Of a DNA stretch of 64,000 bases, positions 1-7,785 are shown piece after piece. The notes under the pieces were generated by a model. It was given only the letters and a program-made list of their open reading frames with translations. It ran no database searches and was not told the origin of the DNA. Both the position numbers and the translations under genes were made by a program. This DNA is from Fimbriimonadaceae bacterium (GTDB lineage Bacteria; Armatimonadota; Fimbriimonadia; Fimbriimonadales; Fimbriimonadaceae): assembly GCA_019454125.1 (NCBI GenBank), contig CP075365.1:2350218-2414217 (forward strand), in the 5' to 3' direction. Numbering within the stretch: position 1 is the stretch's first letter; each line of letters starts with the position of its first letter.

Positions 1-867
1 TCTGCGAGAGGGCGCTCGGATCTGCCTGCCCTTGAGCCCGGTGCGGTCGCCCTCATGCGCCATTTCGAGGGCGACTTTGCCGATCGGTACATCACTGAAC
101 TGCTGGTCGGTCGGATCCGTCGGACACTCGGCTGGAGCGTCCCCGACAAAAGCAACCTTGCAGAGCTTCTTACCGACCCCTACAAGGCGCTGGCCGCCTT
201 CTATGGCCATTACGCCTTCTCCCGCCGGGGCAAGGAGCGGGACCTTGTCGGAGGACTCGCCATTGGCGCCCTCAACCGCCTAGCCGAACAAACGGGCTTT
301 GAGGAAGCCCTCCAAATGCCGGACGGCTCCAAGCTTTGGGAGGCCTTCTGCAAGGTCTGCGAAGAGAGGGGCAAGAATCCGACCGAAGCCCAGAACCGCG
401 GGCCCATCCAGGGCATGCTGGAGCTTGTTCAAGAGATCCATCGCTTGGATCCTTCGCTCTCCGTGAGCACCTGGGTAGCGAGAGACGTGGAGAAGACCGG
501 GCTCGTGGAGCCCCAGTACCTGCGCATGGTCGATATCCGCGGCCTGGGCCCGAAAGGCACCTCGACCTTCCTGCGAGACATGGTCTGGCTGTACGACGTG
601 GAGGAAAAGGCAAACCCTGCCGAGCGGATCTTCGTCCAACCGATCGACCGGTGGCAAAGACAGATCGTCAAGCACGTCGTCCCGGCCGAAGACCAGGGGG
701 CACGCGCCGATTGGGTGATCGCCGGCAAACTCGCGAAGTACACGCGCCGAGCAGGGGTCAGCGGAGTGCGCTTCAACATGGGCGTGACCTTTTTCGGTCA
801 AAGGATCGTCCACAAGCCGGAGGACTTCGAAGGGGCCGTCCGAACGCTCCTGGTCGGACTTCAGTAA
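1..867 (+). CDS. Putative helix-hairpin-helix (DNA glycosylase-like) protein, 5' end open
   Basis: The frame is open from the first base, so the gene probably begins upstream; the first ATG is at 55. About 270 residues follow it. A stretch around residues 160-185 (LGPKGTSTFLRD) resembles the helix-hairpin-helix of HhH-GPD glycosylases, and a following PIDRW segment could correspond to the region holding their catalytic Asp. I do not recognise a precise family, and no FeS cysteine cluster is visible. It ends 7 bp before the convergent coaX stop with no clear hairpin between. Role in base excision or nucleic-acid binding is inference only. Confidence 0.6.
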   Translation, partial: SARGRSDLPALEPGAVALMRHFEGDFADRYITELLVGRIRRTLGWSVPDKSNLAELLTDPYKALAAFYGHYAFSRRGKERDLVGGLAIGALNRLAEQTGFEEALQMPDGSKLWEAFCKVCEERGKNPTEAQNRGPIQGMLELVQEIHRLDPSLSVSTWVARDVEKTGLVEPQYLRMVDIRGLGPKGTSTFLRDMVWLYDVEEKANPAERIFVQPIDRWQRQIVKHVVPAEDQGARADWVIAGKLAKYTRRAGVSGVRFNMGVTFFGQRIVHKPEDFEGAVRTLLVGLQ

Positions 868-874
868 CCCGGGC

Positions 875-1633
875 TCAACTCATGCGCTCGGCCGCAAGAA
901 GCAACCCGTCCAAAGTCAGATTGCCCTCGAACACGTCGATCCTCTCGCACATCGTGGCGAAGACCTCGCCCAAACCGCCCGTGGCGACGACCTTCGCCCG
1001 GCCACCCAACTCCTGGACGATGCGCGCGGCCACAGCGTCCACCGAACCGGCATAGCCGTACATGACGCCGCTCTCCAGGGCCGCCACCGTGTTGCGCCCG
1101 ATCGCTTCGCCGGGCAGCTTCAATTCGATCGGAGGCAGCTTCGCCGTGTGCTGGGCAAGCGCCTGGACTGCGACCTCGACCCCCGGCATGATCGCGCCGC
1201 CGACATAGCTCGCCTCGGCGTCCACCGTGTCGAACGTCGTCGCCGTCCCGAAATCCACAACGACCACGGGCGTGCCGTACCGCTCGATCGCGGCCAGCGC
1301 GTTCGCCAAGCGGTCTGCCCCGACCGCATGGGGCGGGTTGTAAGTCACGCGGAGCCCCACCTGGTCGCCCCGCTCCAAAAAGCGCGGCTCGACGTGCAGC
1401 CACTTCTGTGAGAGCCGCCGCCAGACCGTGTCCTCGGTCGGTACGACCGACCCGACGATCACCGTCTCCGCCGCGAAGGGTAGGTGCGAGAGCTCGCAAA
1501 GCGAGTGCAAGGTCGCGGCCAAGGCGTCCTCCGTGTGCGCGCCGGTCTCGAGCCGCCACACCGCCCTCCACCCCTGGCCGTCGTGACGGCCGATCACGGT
1601 ATGGGTGTTCCCTACGTCAATCGCCCAGAGCAT
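875..1633 (-). CDS. coaX: Type III pantothenate kinase
   Basis: This enzyme phosphorylates pantothenate with ATP, the first step of coenzyme A synthesis, in the cytoplasm. The 252-residue length is normal for CoaX. The N-terminal phosphate-binding motif DVGNT lies at residues 6-10, the GADR motif at 105-108, and the VVDFGTATTFD motif with Asp127 follows, all expected for the ASKHA-fold type III enzyme. The ATG start overlaps the 3' end of glmM by 17 bp, so it is the last gene of a grpE-glmM-coaX operon and is probably translationally coupled. No type I (CoaA) features are present. Confidence 0.95.
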   Translation of the reverse strand: MLWAIDVGNTHTVIGRHDGQGWRAVWRLETGAHTEDALAATLHSLCELSHLPFAAETVIVGSVVPTEDTVWRRLSQKWLHVEPRFLERGDQVGLRVTYNPPHAVGADRLANALAAIERYGTPVVVVDFGTATTFDTVDAEASYVGGAIMPGVEVAVQALAQHTAKLPPIELKLPGEAIGRNTVAALESGVMYGYAGSVDAVAARIVQELGGRAKVVATGGLGEVFATMCERIDVFEGNLTLDGLLLAAERMS

Positions 1634-2993
1634 AAGTCAGATCGACCCGTCCCACCACTTCCCCGTCCAGCGACTCCACCAGGGCCGCCACCACGCTCTC
1701 TGCCACGGCATCGCGCACGCTGCCCGCGTCCGCCTCGACCATGACCCGGATCATCGGTTGGGTGCCACTAGCGCGGACGTTGATGCGCCCGCGACCGTCA
1801 AGCGCTCCTCGAGCGTCCTCGAGGGCCTGCACGACGCGCGGCGACTGCTCCCAGCCCTCCTTCTGCCCGACCCCGACATTGATCAGGAGCTGCGGCCAGG
1901 GTTCGTAGTCGTCGAAAAACTCGGCGGCCCGCTTGCCTTCGCGTTGCAGGACGCGAAGCAACTCGAGACAAGTGACGAGCCCGTCCCCGGTCGGCAGGTG
2001 CTCGGGAAAGATGATGTGCCCACTCTGTTCGCCACCGATCCTCCCAGAGGTCTCGCCCAGCCTCGCGCTGACGTATTTGTCGCCGACGTCGGTCCGATGG
2101 ACCTCGATCCCGTCGCGCTTCATGGCCTGCTCAAACCCGCCGTTCGTCATGACCGTGCCGACCACGAGCGGCGGCTCCAGGCGACCGTGCTTGCGCCAGT
2201 GATGGCACCAGATGGCCATGGTCCGGTCGCCATTGATAAGGCGGCCCTGGTCGTCGCAGAAGACGGCGCGGTCGGCGTCGCCGTCGAAGGCCACGCCCAC
2301 GGCGCACCCCTCCGATTTCGTCAGCCCGAGGATGGTCTCAGGTTTGGTCGCACCGCCTTCCGCATTGATGTTCACACCGTCGGGCGCGCACCCGGTCGCC
2401 GTGACGCACGCGCCCAGCCGCTCCAGGACCCGTGGGGCGATCTCGTAGGCGGCGCCGTTGCCGGCATCGACCGCGACGGTCAGGCCCTCGAGCCCTTCAG
2501 GCACGAGCGAGACCAGCCAATCTTCATAGGCCGCGCCAAGCTGCTTCGGCTGGGCCAGGTAGCCGATCTCCGGCCCGGTCGGGCGCGTGGCCGGTTCTGC
2601 TCCCATGTGCTCCGTGACCCACGCTTCCATCTCCGCCGATGCCTTGCGGCCGTCAGGGCCGAGCAGTTTGACCCCGTTGTCGGGAGCCGGGTTATGGCTC
2701 GCGGAGACCACCGCCCCGAGCCCAAAACCGCCCTGCCGAAGGATCCAGCTGACGCCGCCCGTCGGGAAAACCCCGATGGCATCGACGTCCTGACCCGAAC
2801 TGCAGAACCCACTCGCCAGAGCAGCGCCCAGCATCGGGCCGCTCCGCCGCGTGTCCCGAGCGATGAGCACCTTGCCTAACCCTTGGCCCGCCATCCTGCG
2901 GCCCGCCGCTTGGCCGATCTGAAACACCATTTCGGGCGTGAGGAACTGGTTGGCGACGCCCCGCACGCCGTCGGTCCCGAAGAGTTTTTTCAA
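1617..2993 (-). CDS. glmM: Phosphoglucosamine mutase
   Basis: GlmM interconverts glucosamine-6-phosphate and glucosamine-1-phosphate on the way to UDP-GlcNAc for peptidoglycan. The 458-residue protein shows the phosphoserine loop SASHNP with Ser99, the metal loop DGDADR, the sugar loop GEQSGH and the phosphate-binding loop RASGTQP near the C terminus, in the order of alpha-D-phosphohexomutases. The N-terminal KLFGTDGVRG is typical of GlmM. The start overlaps the grpE stop by 4 bp. The pathway partner glmS lies in the same window at 51.1 kb but is not linked. Confidence 0.96.
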   Translation of the reverse strand: MKKLFGTDGVRGVANQFLTPEMVFQIGQAAGRRMAGQGLGKVLIARDTRRSGPMLGAALASGFCSSGQDVDAIGVFPTGGVSWILRQGGFGLGAVVSASHNPAPDNGVKLLGPDGRKASAEMEAWVTEHMGAEPATRPTGPEIGYLAQPKQLGAAYEDWLVSLVPEGLEGLTVAVDAGNGAAYEIAPRVLERLGACVTATGCAPDGVNINAEGGATKPETILGLTKSEGCAVGVAFDGDADRAVFCDDQGRLINGDRTMAIWCHHWRKHGRLEPPLVVGTVMTNGGFEQAMKRDGIEVHRTDVGDKYVSARLGETSGRIGGEQSGHIIFPEHLPTGDGLVTCLELLRVLQREGKRAAEFFDDYEPWPQLLINVGVGQKEGWEQSPRVVQALEDARGALDGRGRINVRASGTQPMIRVMVEADAGSVRDAVAESVVAALVESLDGEVVGRVDLTYALGD

Positions 2994-3541
2994 GGTTTTG
3001 TCGTGACCTTCACGCGCGCTGGCCGCACGACCCTGCCGTGAAGCGTGTACCCCGTCTCCAGGACCTCCGCCACAGTGCCCTCGTTATGCTCCTCTGACGG
3101 CAGCTCGGCGAGCGCTTCATGGTGTTCGGGGTCGAACTGGCGCCCGTGGGCATCGATCTGGTTCACCGAGGCGGACTCCAGGGCCCTTCTCAGCTGTCGG
3201 TCGACCGCCCCGACCCCTTCAAGCAGCTTCTCCAGGCTCGCACCTTGCTCGGCCGCACGCATCGTCCGCTCGAGGTTGTCCAGCACGGGGAGAAGCATCT
3301 CCACCAGTGGCAGGACCGCAAACTTCTTGTCCTCTTCGGCTTGGGCCCGGATACGCCTTTGAACGTTTTGGGCTTCTGCCATGGCCCTCAAGAGTTGGTC
3401 TTTCAGAGCCTCCTTCTCAGATTGAAGGGCCGTGACCTGCCGTTTCAGGTCAGTTATCTCTGACGTGGCCCCTTCCGTGAGGCCCTCTTGCGAACTTATC
3501 GGTTCGTTAATAGGTTCGGGAGTTTCCACTCTATTGTCCAC
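2990..3541 (-). CDS. grpE: Nucleotide exchange factor GrpE
   Basis: GrpE releases ADP from DnaK. The protein is 183 residues, with a charged N-terminal tail, a long coiled coil (about residues 25-90) and the C-terminal beta domain with the GTVAEVLETGY and ARVKV segments that mark the family. The start is GTG (3541-3539), chosen because a perfect TATAAT sits 8 bp upstream, consistent with a leaderless transcript, and no better start lies upstream. It heads an operon with glmM and coaX; dnaK and dnaJ are not in the window. Confidence 0.93.
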   Translation of the reverse strand: MDNRVETPEPINEPISSQEGLTEGATSEITDLKRQVTALQSEKEALKDQLLRAMAEAQNVQRRIRAQAEEDKKFAVLPLVEMLLPVLDNLERTMRAAEQGASLEKLLEGVGAVDRQLRRALESASVNQIDAHGRQFDPEHHEALAELPSEEHNEGTVAEVLETGYTLHGRVVRPARVKVTTKP

Positions 3542-3549
3542 GCTTATGT

Positions 3550-3555
3550 ATTATA
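3550..3555 (-). promoter_or_regulatory. -10 box of grpE operon (TATAAT, 8 nt from GTG)
   Basis: Perfect TATAAT on the minus strand; transcription would begin at or within a base or two of the GTG start of grpE. No clear -35 hexamer and no Shine-Dalgarno sequence fit. Confidence 0.7.
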
Positions 3556-3598
3556 CCATTCGGTGACCCTTCGCACCGAGCCGTACCCAGGATGAACG

Positions 3599-4951
3599 CT
3601 AGTCGTCGTACTTCCCTTTGCTCGATCTGGCGATGACCCTTATGGGTGTACCGTCCAATGGGAAAGCCTTCCTGATCCTATTTTCGATGTATCGCAAATA
3701 GGAGAAGTGCACCAACTCCTCGTCGTTCACGAAGAGGATGAACGTTGGTGGACGGGTCTGGGGCTGGGTGCAATAGTACACCTTTAGAGGACGCCCCTTT
3801 CTCGTGAGGGGCCGCTCGAAGACAGCGTCCTGGATCAGTCGGTTGAGCACACCAGTTGAAACCCGGAAGCTCCAGTTTTCCACCGACGAGAAAACCGCAT
3901 TCATGATGCCTTCCATGCCCGAGGTCTCGCTCGCAGAAGTGAAGCGAATCGGCGCATAGCCCATCTCCGGAAGCTCGTTCCGAATCGTCCTCTTGAAATC
4001 CTTCTTAAGGGGCGAGTCCCGACCCAAGTCGCCCGTTGGCGGCTCCTGGAGGTCCCACTTGTTCACTGCCACGACCAGCGGCTTTCCAAGGTCAAAGCTA
4101 CTCTTCGCCACGCGTTTGTCCCCGTCGGTCAGCCCTTCCTTGCCGTCCACCACGAGCAGCGCGCAGTCCGCCCGCTCCATCGCGTTCGTTGCACGAAGGA
4201 CCATGTAATATTCGATCGACCCCTGCACCTTGCCGCGTCGACGTATGCCTGCGGTATCAATTAACCGCACCTTTCGGTTTTTCCACAGGATAGGCGTATC
4301 GATCGCGTCGCGGGTCGTTCCGGGAACGTCGCTGACTATTGCCCGCTCCTCACCCGTAAGGGCGTTAAGCATTGATGACTTTCCAACGTTGGGCCTACCA
4401 ATGATAGCGAGCTTGGTTTCTTCTTCACCTTCTGGTTCTTTATCGGCCCCTTGTAAGCCTTCCGTTGCCTCATCGAGCAACTCCTTAACGCCGCGGCCAT
4501 GAATACCGCTGACAGTAAAGACGTTTCCAAACCCTAAGCTATAAAACTCCTGCGCCTCTGCGGAACGGTCCATATTGTCCGCTTTAGTCGCTACGAGCAA
4601 CACAGGTTGTCGAAGACCGCGCAGTTCCCGCGCAAGGTCCCAGTCGGACGGATTGATGCCTTCGGCTGCGTCGACCACAAAGAGGATTGCGTCCGCTTCT
4701 TCCATAGCGACCTTCGCCTGGACGCGGATCTGCTCGATGAGCGGGTCGTCCGCCGAGAAAAGGATCCCTCCGGTATCGACCAGCCGAAACCGTTGACCTT
4801 TATGCTCAAACTCAGCGTAGAGGCGGTCCCTTGTCACGCCCGGCTGATCTTGAACGACCGCGACGCGCTGGCCAATGATCCTGTTGAACAGCGTACTCTT
4901 TCCGACGTTCGGCCGGCCAACGATCACCAGGGTCGGGAGCCGGTATGTCAT
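3599..4951 (-). CDS. der: Ribosome biogenesis GTPase Der (EngA), double Era-like GTPase
   Basis: Der is needed for assembly of the 50S subunit. The 450-residue protein carries two tandem G domains, each with GRPNVGKS (near residues 10 and 185), DTGG/DTAG switch motifs and xKxD motifs (ATKADN, VNKWDL), followed by the C-terminal KH-like domain. An upstream in-frame extension to 5284 exists but lies antisense to the next gene; the start was placed at the ATG of MTYRLP because the first G domain begins there and the length then matches the family. TACGAT lies 9 nt upstream. It reads divergently from the PagL-like gene. Confidence 0.95.
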   Translation of the reverse strand: MTYRLPTLVIVGRPNVGKSTLFNRIIGQRVAVVQDQPGVTRDRLYAEFEHKGQRFRLVDTGGILFSADDPLIEQIRVQAKVAMEEADAILFVVDAAEGINPSDWDLARELRGLRQPVLLVATKADNMDRSAEAQEFYSLGFGNVFTVSGIHGRGVKELLDEATEGLQGADKEPEGEEETKLAIIGRPNVGKSSMLNALTGEERAIVSDVPGTTRDAIDTPILWKNRKVRLIDTAGIRRRGKVQGSIEYYMVLRATNAMERADCALLVVDGKEGLTDGDKRVAKSSFDLGKPLVVAVNKWDLQEPPTGDLGRDSPLKKDFKRTIRNELPEMGYAPIRFTSASETSGMEGIMNAVFSSVENWSFRVSTGVLNRLIQDAVFERPLTRKGRPLKVYYCTQPQTRPPTFILFVNDEELVHFSYLRYIENRIRKAFPLDGTPIRVIARSSKGKYDD

Positions 4952-4960
4952 GGGAGGGCT

Positions 4961-4966
4961 ATCGTA
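4961..4966 (-). promoter_or_regulatory. Candidate -10 box of der (TACGAT, 9 nt from ATG)
   Basis: Fits the TAnnnT-short gap-start pattern seen before many genes here. No Shine-Dalgarno sequence is visible between it and the ATG. Confidence 0.45.
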
Positions 4967-5001
4967 CCTCCCGAGCCCCCGGGAGCCACCAAACCTTACG
5001 G

Positions 5002-5007
5002 TAGAGT
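5002..5007 (+). promoter_or_regulatory. Candidate -10 box of the PagL-like gene (TAGAGT, 7 nt from GTG)
   Basis: TAGAGT followed by seven pyrimidine-rich bases and the GTG at 5015; no purine-rich ribosome binding site exists, so the mRNA is probably leaderless. This supports the GTG start over starts further upstream that run antisense through der. Confidence 0.5.
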
Positions 5008-5014
5008 CCTCCTC

Positions 5015-5575
5015 GTGGTTCACCACTGGCCCCTGGCCCTGGCCCTTTTCCCCATCGTCGCGTGCGCAGCGCCAGAGACCGACCAGAAAAAAGGCCCGTC
5101 TTGGTACGTGAAGGCAGGGCCCGTTTTTGGGCAGTCCTTCATCGGTTCCGAAGACACTCGGCGAGGGGCAATCTATGCGATAGGCTATGAGAACGAGTCC
5201 GGAATGACCCGCATCAGAAACTGGCGAGGCTCTTATGGGTTCGAGTTCTACTACATGTTCACAAAGGGGGGAGGCTTCGAACACATTCCCGTTAACAACA
5301 TGCGAAGCTACGGGGCCCTTTTTCGGTTAACCTATCCCGTTCGGTTGATACCAAGGCTCCAAACTCACTTGGAACTGGGGTGGGGACTTGTCTACAATTC
5401 CATCACGACACGCGACCTGGACAGCAAACTGAACTCGACCCCCGTCGTCGGCTTGGTCTTTGACGTATCGCCATGGTTGTTCCAAGCCCGCTTCTTCCAT
5501 ATGTCAAACGGGGGCCTTAAGGGCGACAATCAAGGCTCGAACCAGTTTCAGTTCTTGGTCGGTTACCGGTTTTAA
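5015..5575 (+). CDS. Acyloxyacyl hydrolase / lipid A 3-O-deacylase (PagL)-like outer-membrane protein
   Basis: PagL-type enzymes are outer-membrane beta-barrels that remove an acyl chain from lipid A. From a GTG start the 186-residue product begins with a hydrophobic signal segment (LALALFPIVACA), followed by aromatic-rich alternating beta strands and a terminal aromatic FLVGYRF, typical of a barrel. The HMSNGG motif near residue 164 matches the catalytic His-Ser region of the family. Its stop overlaps the tgt ATG by one base, so the two are coupled. If the call is right, it implies an outer membrane with an acylated glycolipid. Substrate is inference. Confidence 0.72.
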   Translation: MVHHWPLALALFPIVACAAPETDQKKGPSWYVKAGPVFGQSFIGSEDTRRGAIYAIGYENESGMTRIRNWRGSYGFEFYYMFTKGGGFEHIPVNNMRSYGALFRLTYPVRLIPRLQTHLELGWGLVYNSITTRDLDSKLNSTPVVGLVFDVSPWLFQARFFHMSNGGLKGDNQGSNQFQFLVGYRF

Positions 5576-6672
5576 TGTCGGTACAGTTTGAACTTCTGAA
5601 GACCTTAGATGGGGGTTCAGCGAGGCTCGGTCTTTTGCACACGCCTCACGGAGTCGTTCAAACCCCGTGCTTTATGCCTGTTGGCACTCAGGGCACAGTT
5701 AAGACCATAGGAAGCGAGGACTTAGAAGGCCTCCGATTCGAGCTGATTCTTTCGAACACCTATCATTTGCTACTCCGCCCTGGACCAGACCTGGTCGAAT
5801 CCCAAGGTGGTTTGCACTCCTTCATGTCTTGGCCGAAGGCCATTCTTACTGATTCCGGTGGCTACCAGGTCATGTCGCTGAGCGACCTTTCTACGTTAAG
5901 CGATAGTGGCGTCGAATTCCGCTCGCACCTTGATGGATCGACCCACAATTTGACCCCTGAGCGCGCCATTACGATCCAAAAGCAATTGGGCGTCGACGTT
6001 TCCATGGCGCTGGACCAGTGCCAGGCCTATCCCTGCACTAAAGACGAGGCCGCCGTTGCGATGACGCGCACTCACAGATGGGCGCATCGCAACCTCGAGG
6101 CGCGTGCGGAAGGTCAGGCAGTCTTCGGTATCGCCCAAGGTGGAGTCTACGAAGACCTTAGGCGCGAGAGCGTCGAATATCTTAGTTCTCTGCCTTTCGA
6201 TGGCTATGCAATCGGGGGCGTCAGTGTCGGAGAACCTACGGAACTTCAGTATCCCGTCGTGCAGTTCACTGCTCCACTCTTACCGGTGGATAAAGCCAGA
6301 TACCTTATGGGTGTGGGCCATCCTTCCGACATCATCCATGCCGTAAAGTGCGGGATAGACATGTTTGATTGCGTTTTACCCACTCGCCTAGCGAGGCACC
6401 ACACCCTTTACACGCTTCAAGGTCGCGTTAACGCCGCCGCCCTGGAGTGGCGTGAAGTGAGCGGACCCCATGACGAAGAGTCGGTATTCCCACAAACTTC
6501 TCGGTATTCAGCGGCATATATCCGGCACTTGTTTAAGTCCGGCGAGTTTCTTGGACTTCGTTTGGCGACTCTGCACAACCTCGCCTTTTTTGGTCGACTC
6601 ATGCGGGAGATCCGCCAGGCGATCCAAGACGACACGTGGCCACAGCTCGAGGCAAGATACGCGCGCGCTTAG
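5575..6672 (+). CDS. tgt: Queuine tRNA-ribosyltransferase (TGT) lacking the zinc cysteines
   Basis: Tgt exchanges guanine for preQ1 at position 34 of tRNAs with GUN anticodons. The 365-residue protein keeps the catalytic core: SNTYHLLLRPG, TDSGGYQV with Asp93, and MFDCVLPTR with Asp265, the expected nucleophile. The region that normally reads CxCxxC and binds structural zinc here reads EESVFPQTSRYS, so the three cysteines are Ser303, Phe305 and Thr308, while the fourth ligand, His334, is kept. Flanking sequence aligns without a gap, so a frameshift is unlikely. It is coupled to the PagL-like gene upstream; queA and other que genes are absent here. Confidence 0.92.
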   Translation: MSVQFELLKTLDGGSARLGLLHTPHGVVQTPCFMPVGTQGTVKTIGSEDLEGLRFELILSNTYHLLLRPGPDLVESQGGLHSFMSWPKAILTDSGGYQVMSLSDLSTLSDSGVEFRSHLDGSTHNLTPERAITIQKQLGVDVSMALDQCQAYPCTKDEAAVAMTRTHRWAHRNLEARAEGQAVFGIAQGGVYEDLRRESVEYLSSLPFDGYAIGGVSVGEPTELQYPVVQFTAPLLPVDKARYLMGVGHPSDIIHAVKCGIDMFDCVLPTRLARHHTLYTLQGRVNAAALEWREVSGPHDEESVFPQTSRYSAAYIRHLFKSGEFLGLRLATLHNLAFFGRLMREIRQAIQDDTWPQLEARYARA

Positions 6673-6980
6673 AACTGAGGCTCGGTGAAGTAACGCTGCG
6701 GGACGCGACCATTTTCAAACAGAATTCCCTCTGATTCCAACAGCCTTCGTTGTTCGATAGCCAAGCGCGGATCTGCCTTGCTAATCGGCAAAACCCCACT
6801 TTGAGAGACGACTCGCCACCACGGAATCTCTGCGGTAACGCGCCGGATCATCCTTCCCACCATCCAACCGCTCGCTGGATGACAAAGGGACGCACCGAGG
6901 GTGCCATAACTGACGACCTGGCCCGGAGGCACTTTCTTGATTAAGCTCTCCAACTCGGCGAGTACGGTCTGCTGGTCCAT
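6669..6980 (-). CDS. Alkyltransferase-like protein (ATL), MGMT family without the acceptor Cys
   Basis: The 103-residue protein matches the DNA-binding C-terminal domain of O6-alkylguanine transferases, with a VPPGQVVSYG segment and the active-site loop PWWRVV where true transferases have PCHRV. Replacement of the Cys by Trp defines ATL proteins, which bind O6-alkylguanine and hand it to nucleotide excision repair rather than removing the group. The ATG overlaps the stop of the upstream pseudopilin gene (TGATG), which decides this start over one 7 codons upstream. It overlaps the convergent tgt end by 4 bp. Confidence 0.88.
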   Translation of the reverse strand: MDQQTVLAELESLIKKVPPGQVVSYGTLGASLCHPASGWMVGRMIRRVTAEIPWWRVVSQSGVLPISKADPRLAIEQRRLLESEGILFENGRVPQRYFTEPQF

Positions 6981-7651
6981 CACTCTAGGTCTGTTGACCA
7001 AGCTTCGCGCAATTGGTCGAAACTCAGCGATCGCACATGCATGTCCCCAAAGAGTGTGTTATATCGGAAACGCGTCACTTTCCCTTCATATCCACCGTAG
7101 AAGTCAGACCGGGTCACGGGGCCGCCATCGCCATGCCAGTGACCAAAGGCGTCGAACAACACGTTGACGTTCGAAGGGAGTTTGAAACGCGTAGAACTAA
7201 AGTATTTGAAGGCGATTTCAGTCCGGAAGAAGTAGCTCGTTTTATAGCCAGAATACATGGTCGGCGCCGTCTTGAACTCGACGTCAGGCTGGTCGTCCAT
7301 AAGTTCCGATCCAGAGTCCGCGGGACAGCGGAACACTTCCGCACTCTTCACGTAAGGCTGGAGCGCCTCGTGCAGCATCGGCATGTCGGGGATACGCGCT
7401 TGAAAATCAGGAAACTCTGACCAAATTTCTGGACGAAACTTATCGACGGGATCGACCGCGCTTGGGAAAATGTCGTCGAAATCCTGCATATAGAGCGAGA
7501 TCGCACCACCGATTTGCTTGAGGTTGCTGATGCAAGCCGTCTTTTTAGCGGAAGCCTTTGCCCGTGCGAACACAGGAAAAATGATCCCGGCCAGGATGGC
7601 AATAATGGCAATCACGACCAGAAGCTCAATCAGCGTAAACGCACGTTTCAC
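6980..7651 (-). CDS. Type II/IV pseudopilin-like protein with prepilin N-terminal signal
   Basis: The 223-residue product opens with a short positive leader and the prepilin motif FTLIELLVVIAIIAILAG, cleaved by prepilin peptidase in known families; the remaining hydrophobic helix anchors it in the inner membrane. A typical cysteine-flanked segment (KKTACISNLKQIGGA) and a C-terminal FGDMHV region follow. The GTG at 7651 is preferred: it sits 6 nt after AAAGG and the signal begins directly after. Proteins of this type are abundant in Armatimonadota and Planctomycetota; their role here (secretion or surface fibre) is unknown. Confidence 0.88.
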   Translation of the reverse strand: MKRAFTLIELLVVIAIIAILAGIIFPVFARAKASAKKTACISNLKQIGGAISLYMQDFDDIFPSAVDPVDKFRPEIWSEFPDFQARIPDMPMLHEALQPYVKSAEVFRCPADSGSELMDDQPDVEFKTAPTMYSGYKTSYFFRTEIAFKYFSSTRFKLPSNVNVLFDAFGHWHGDGGPVTRSDFYGGYEGKVTRFRYNTLFGDMHVRSLSFDQLREAWSTDLE

Positions 7652-7785
7652 GATAAACCTTTTACGCCGGGGACCCTCCCCAGGTTTCCCCAAGGGAACC
7701 GCGAGGCGCACAGGAAAGTTATACACGAGAGGTCGGGACGGCACAGGTGCAGGGCACGGAGCCCTGGTACCTTAACGTGCTCGGT

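Noticed and set aside
1605-2879. 424-residue plus-strand frame opposite glmM
   Set aside because: Antisense shadow of glmM; no motif, no promoter or ribosome binding site.
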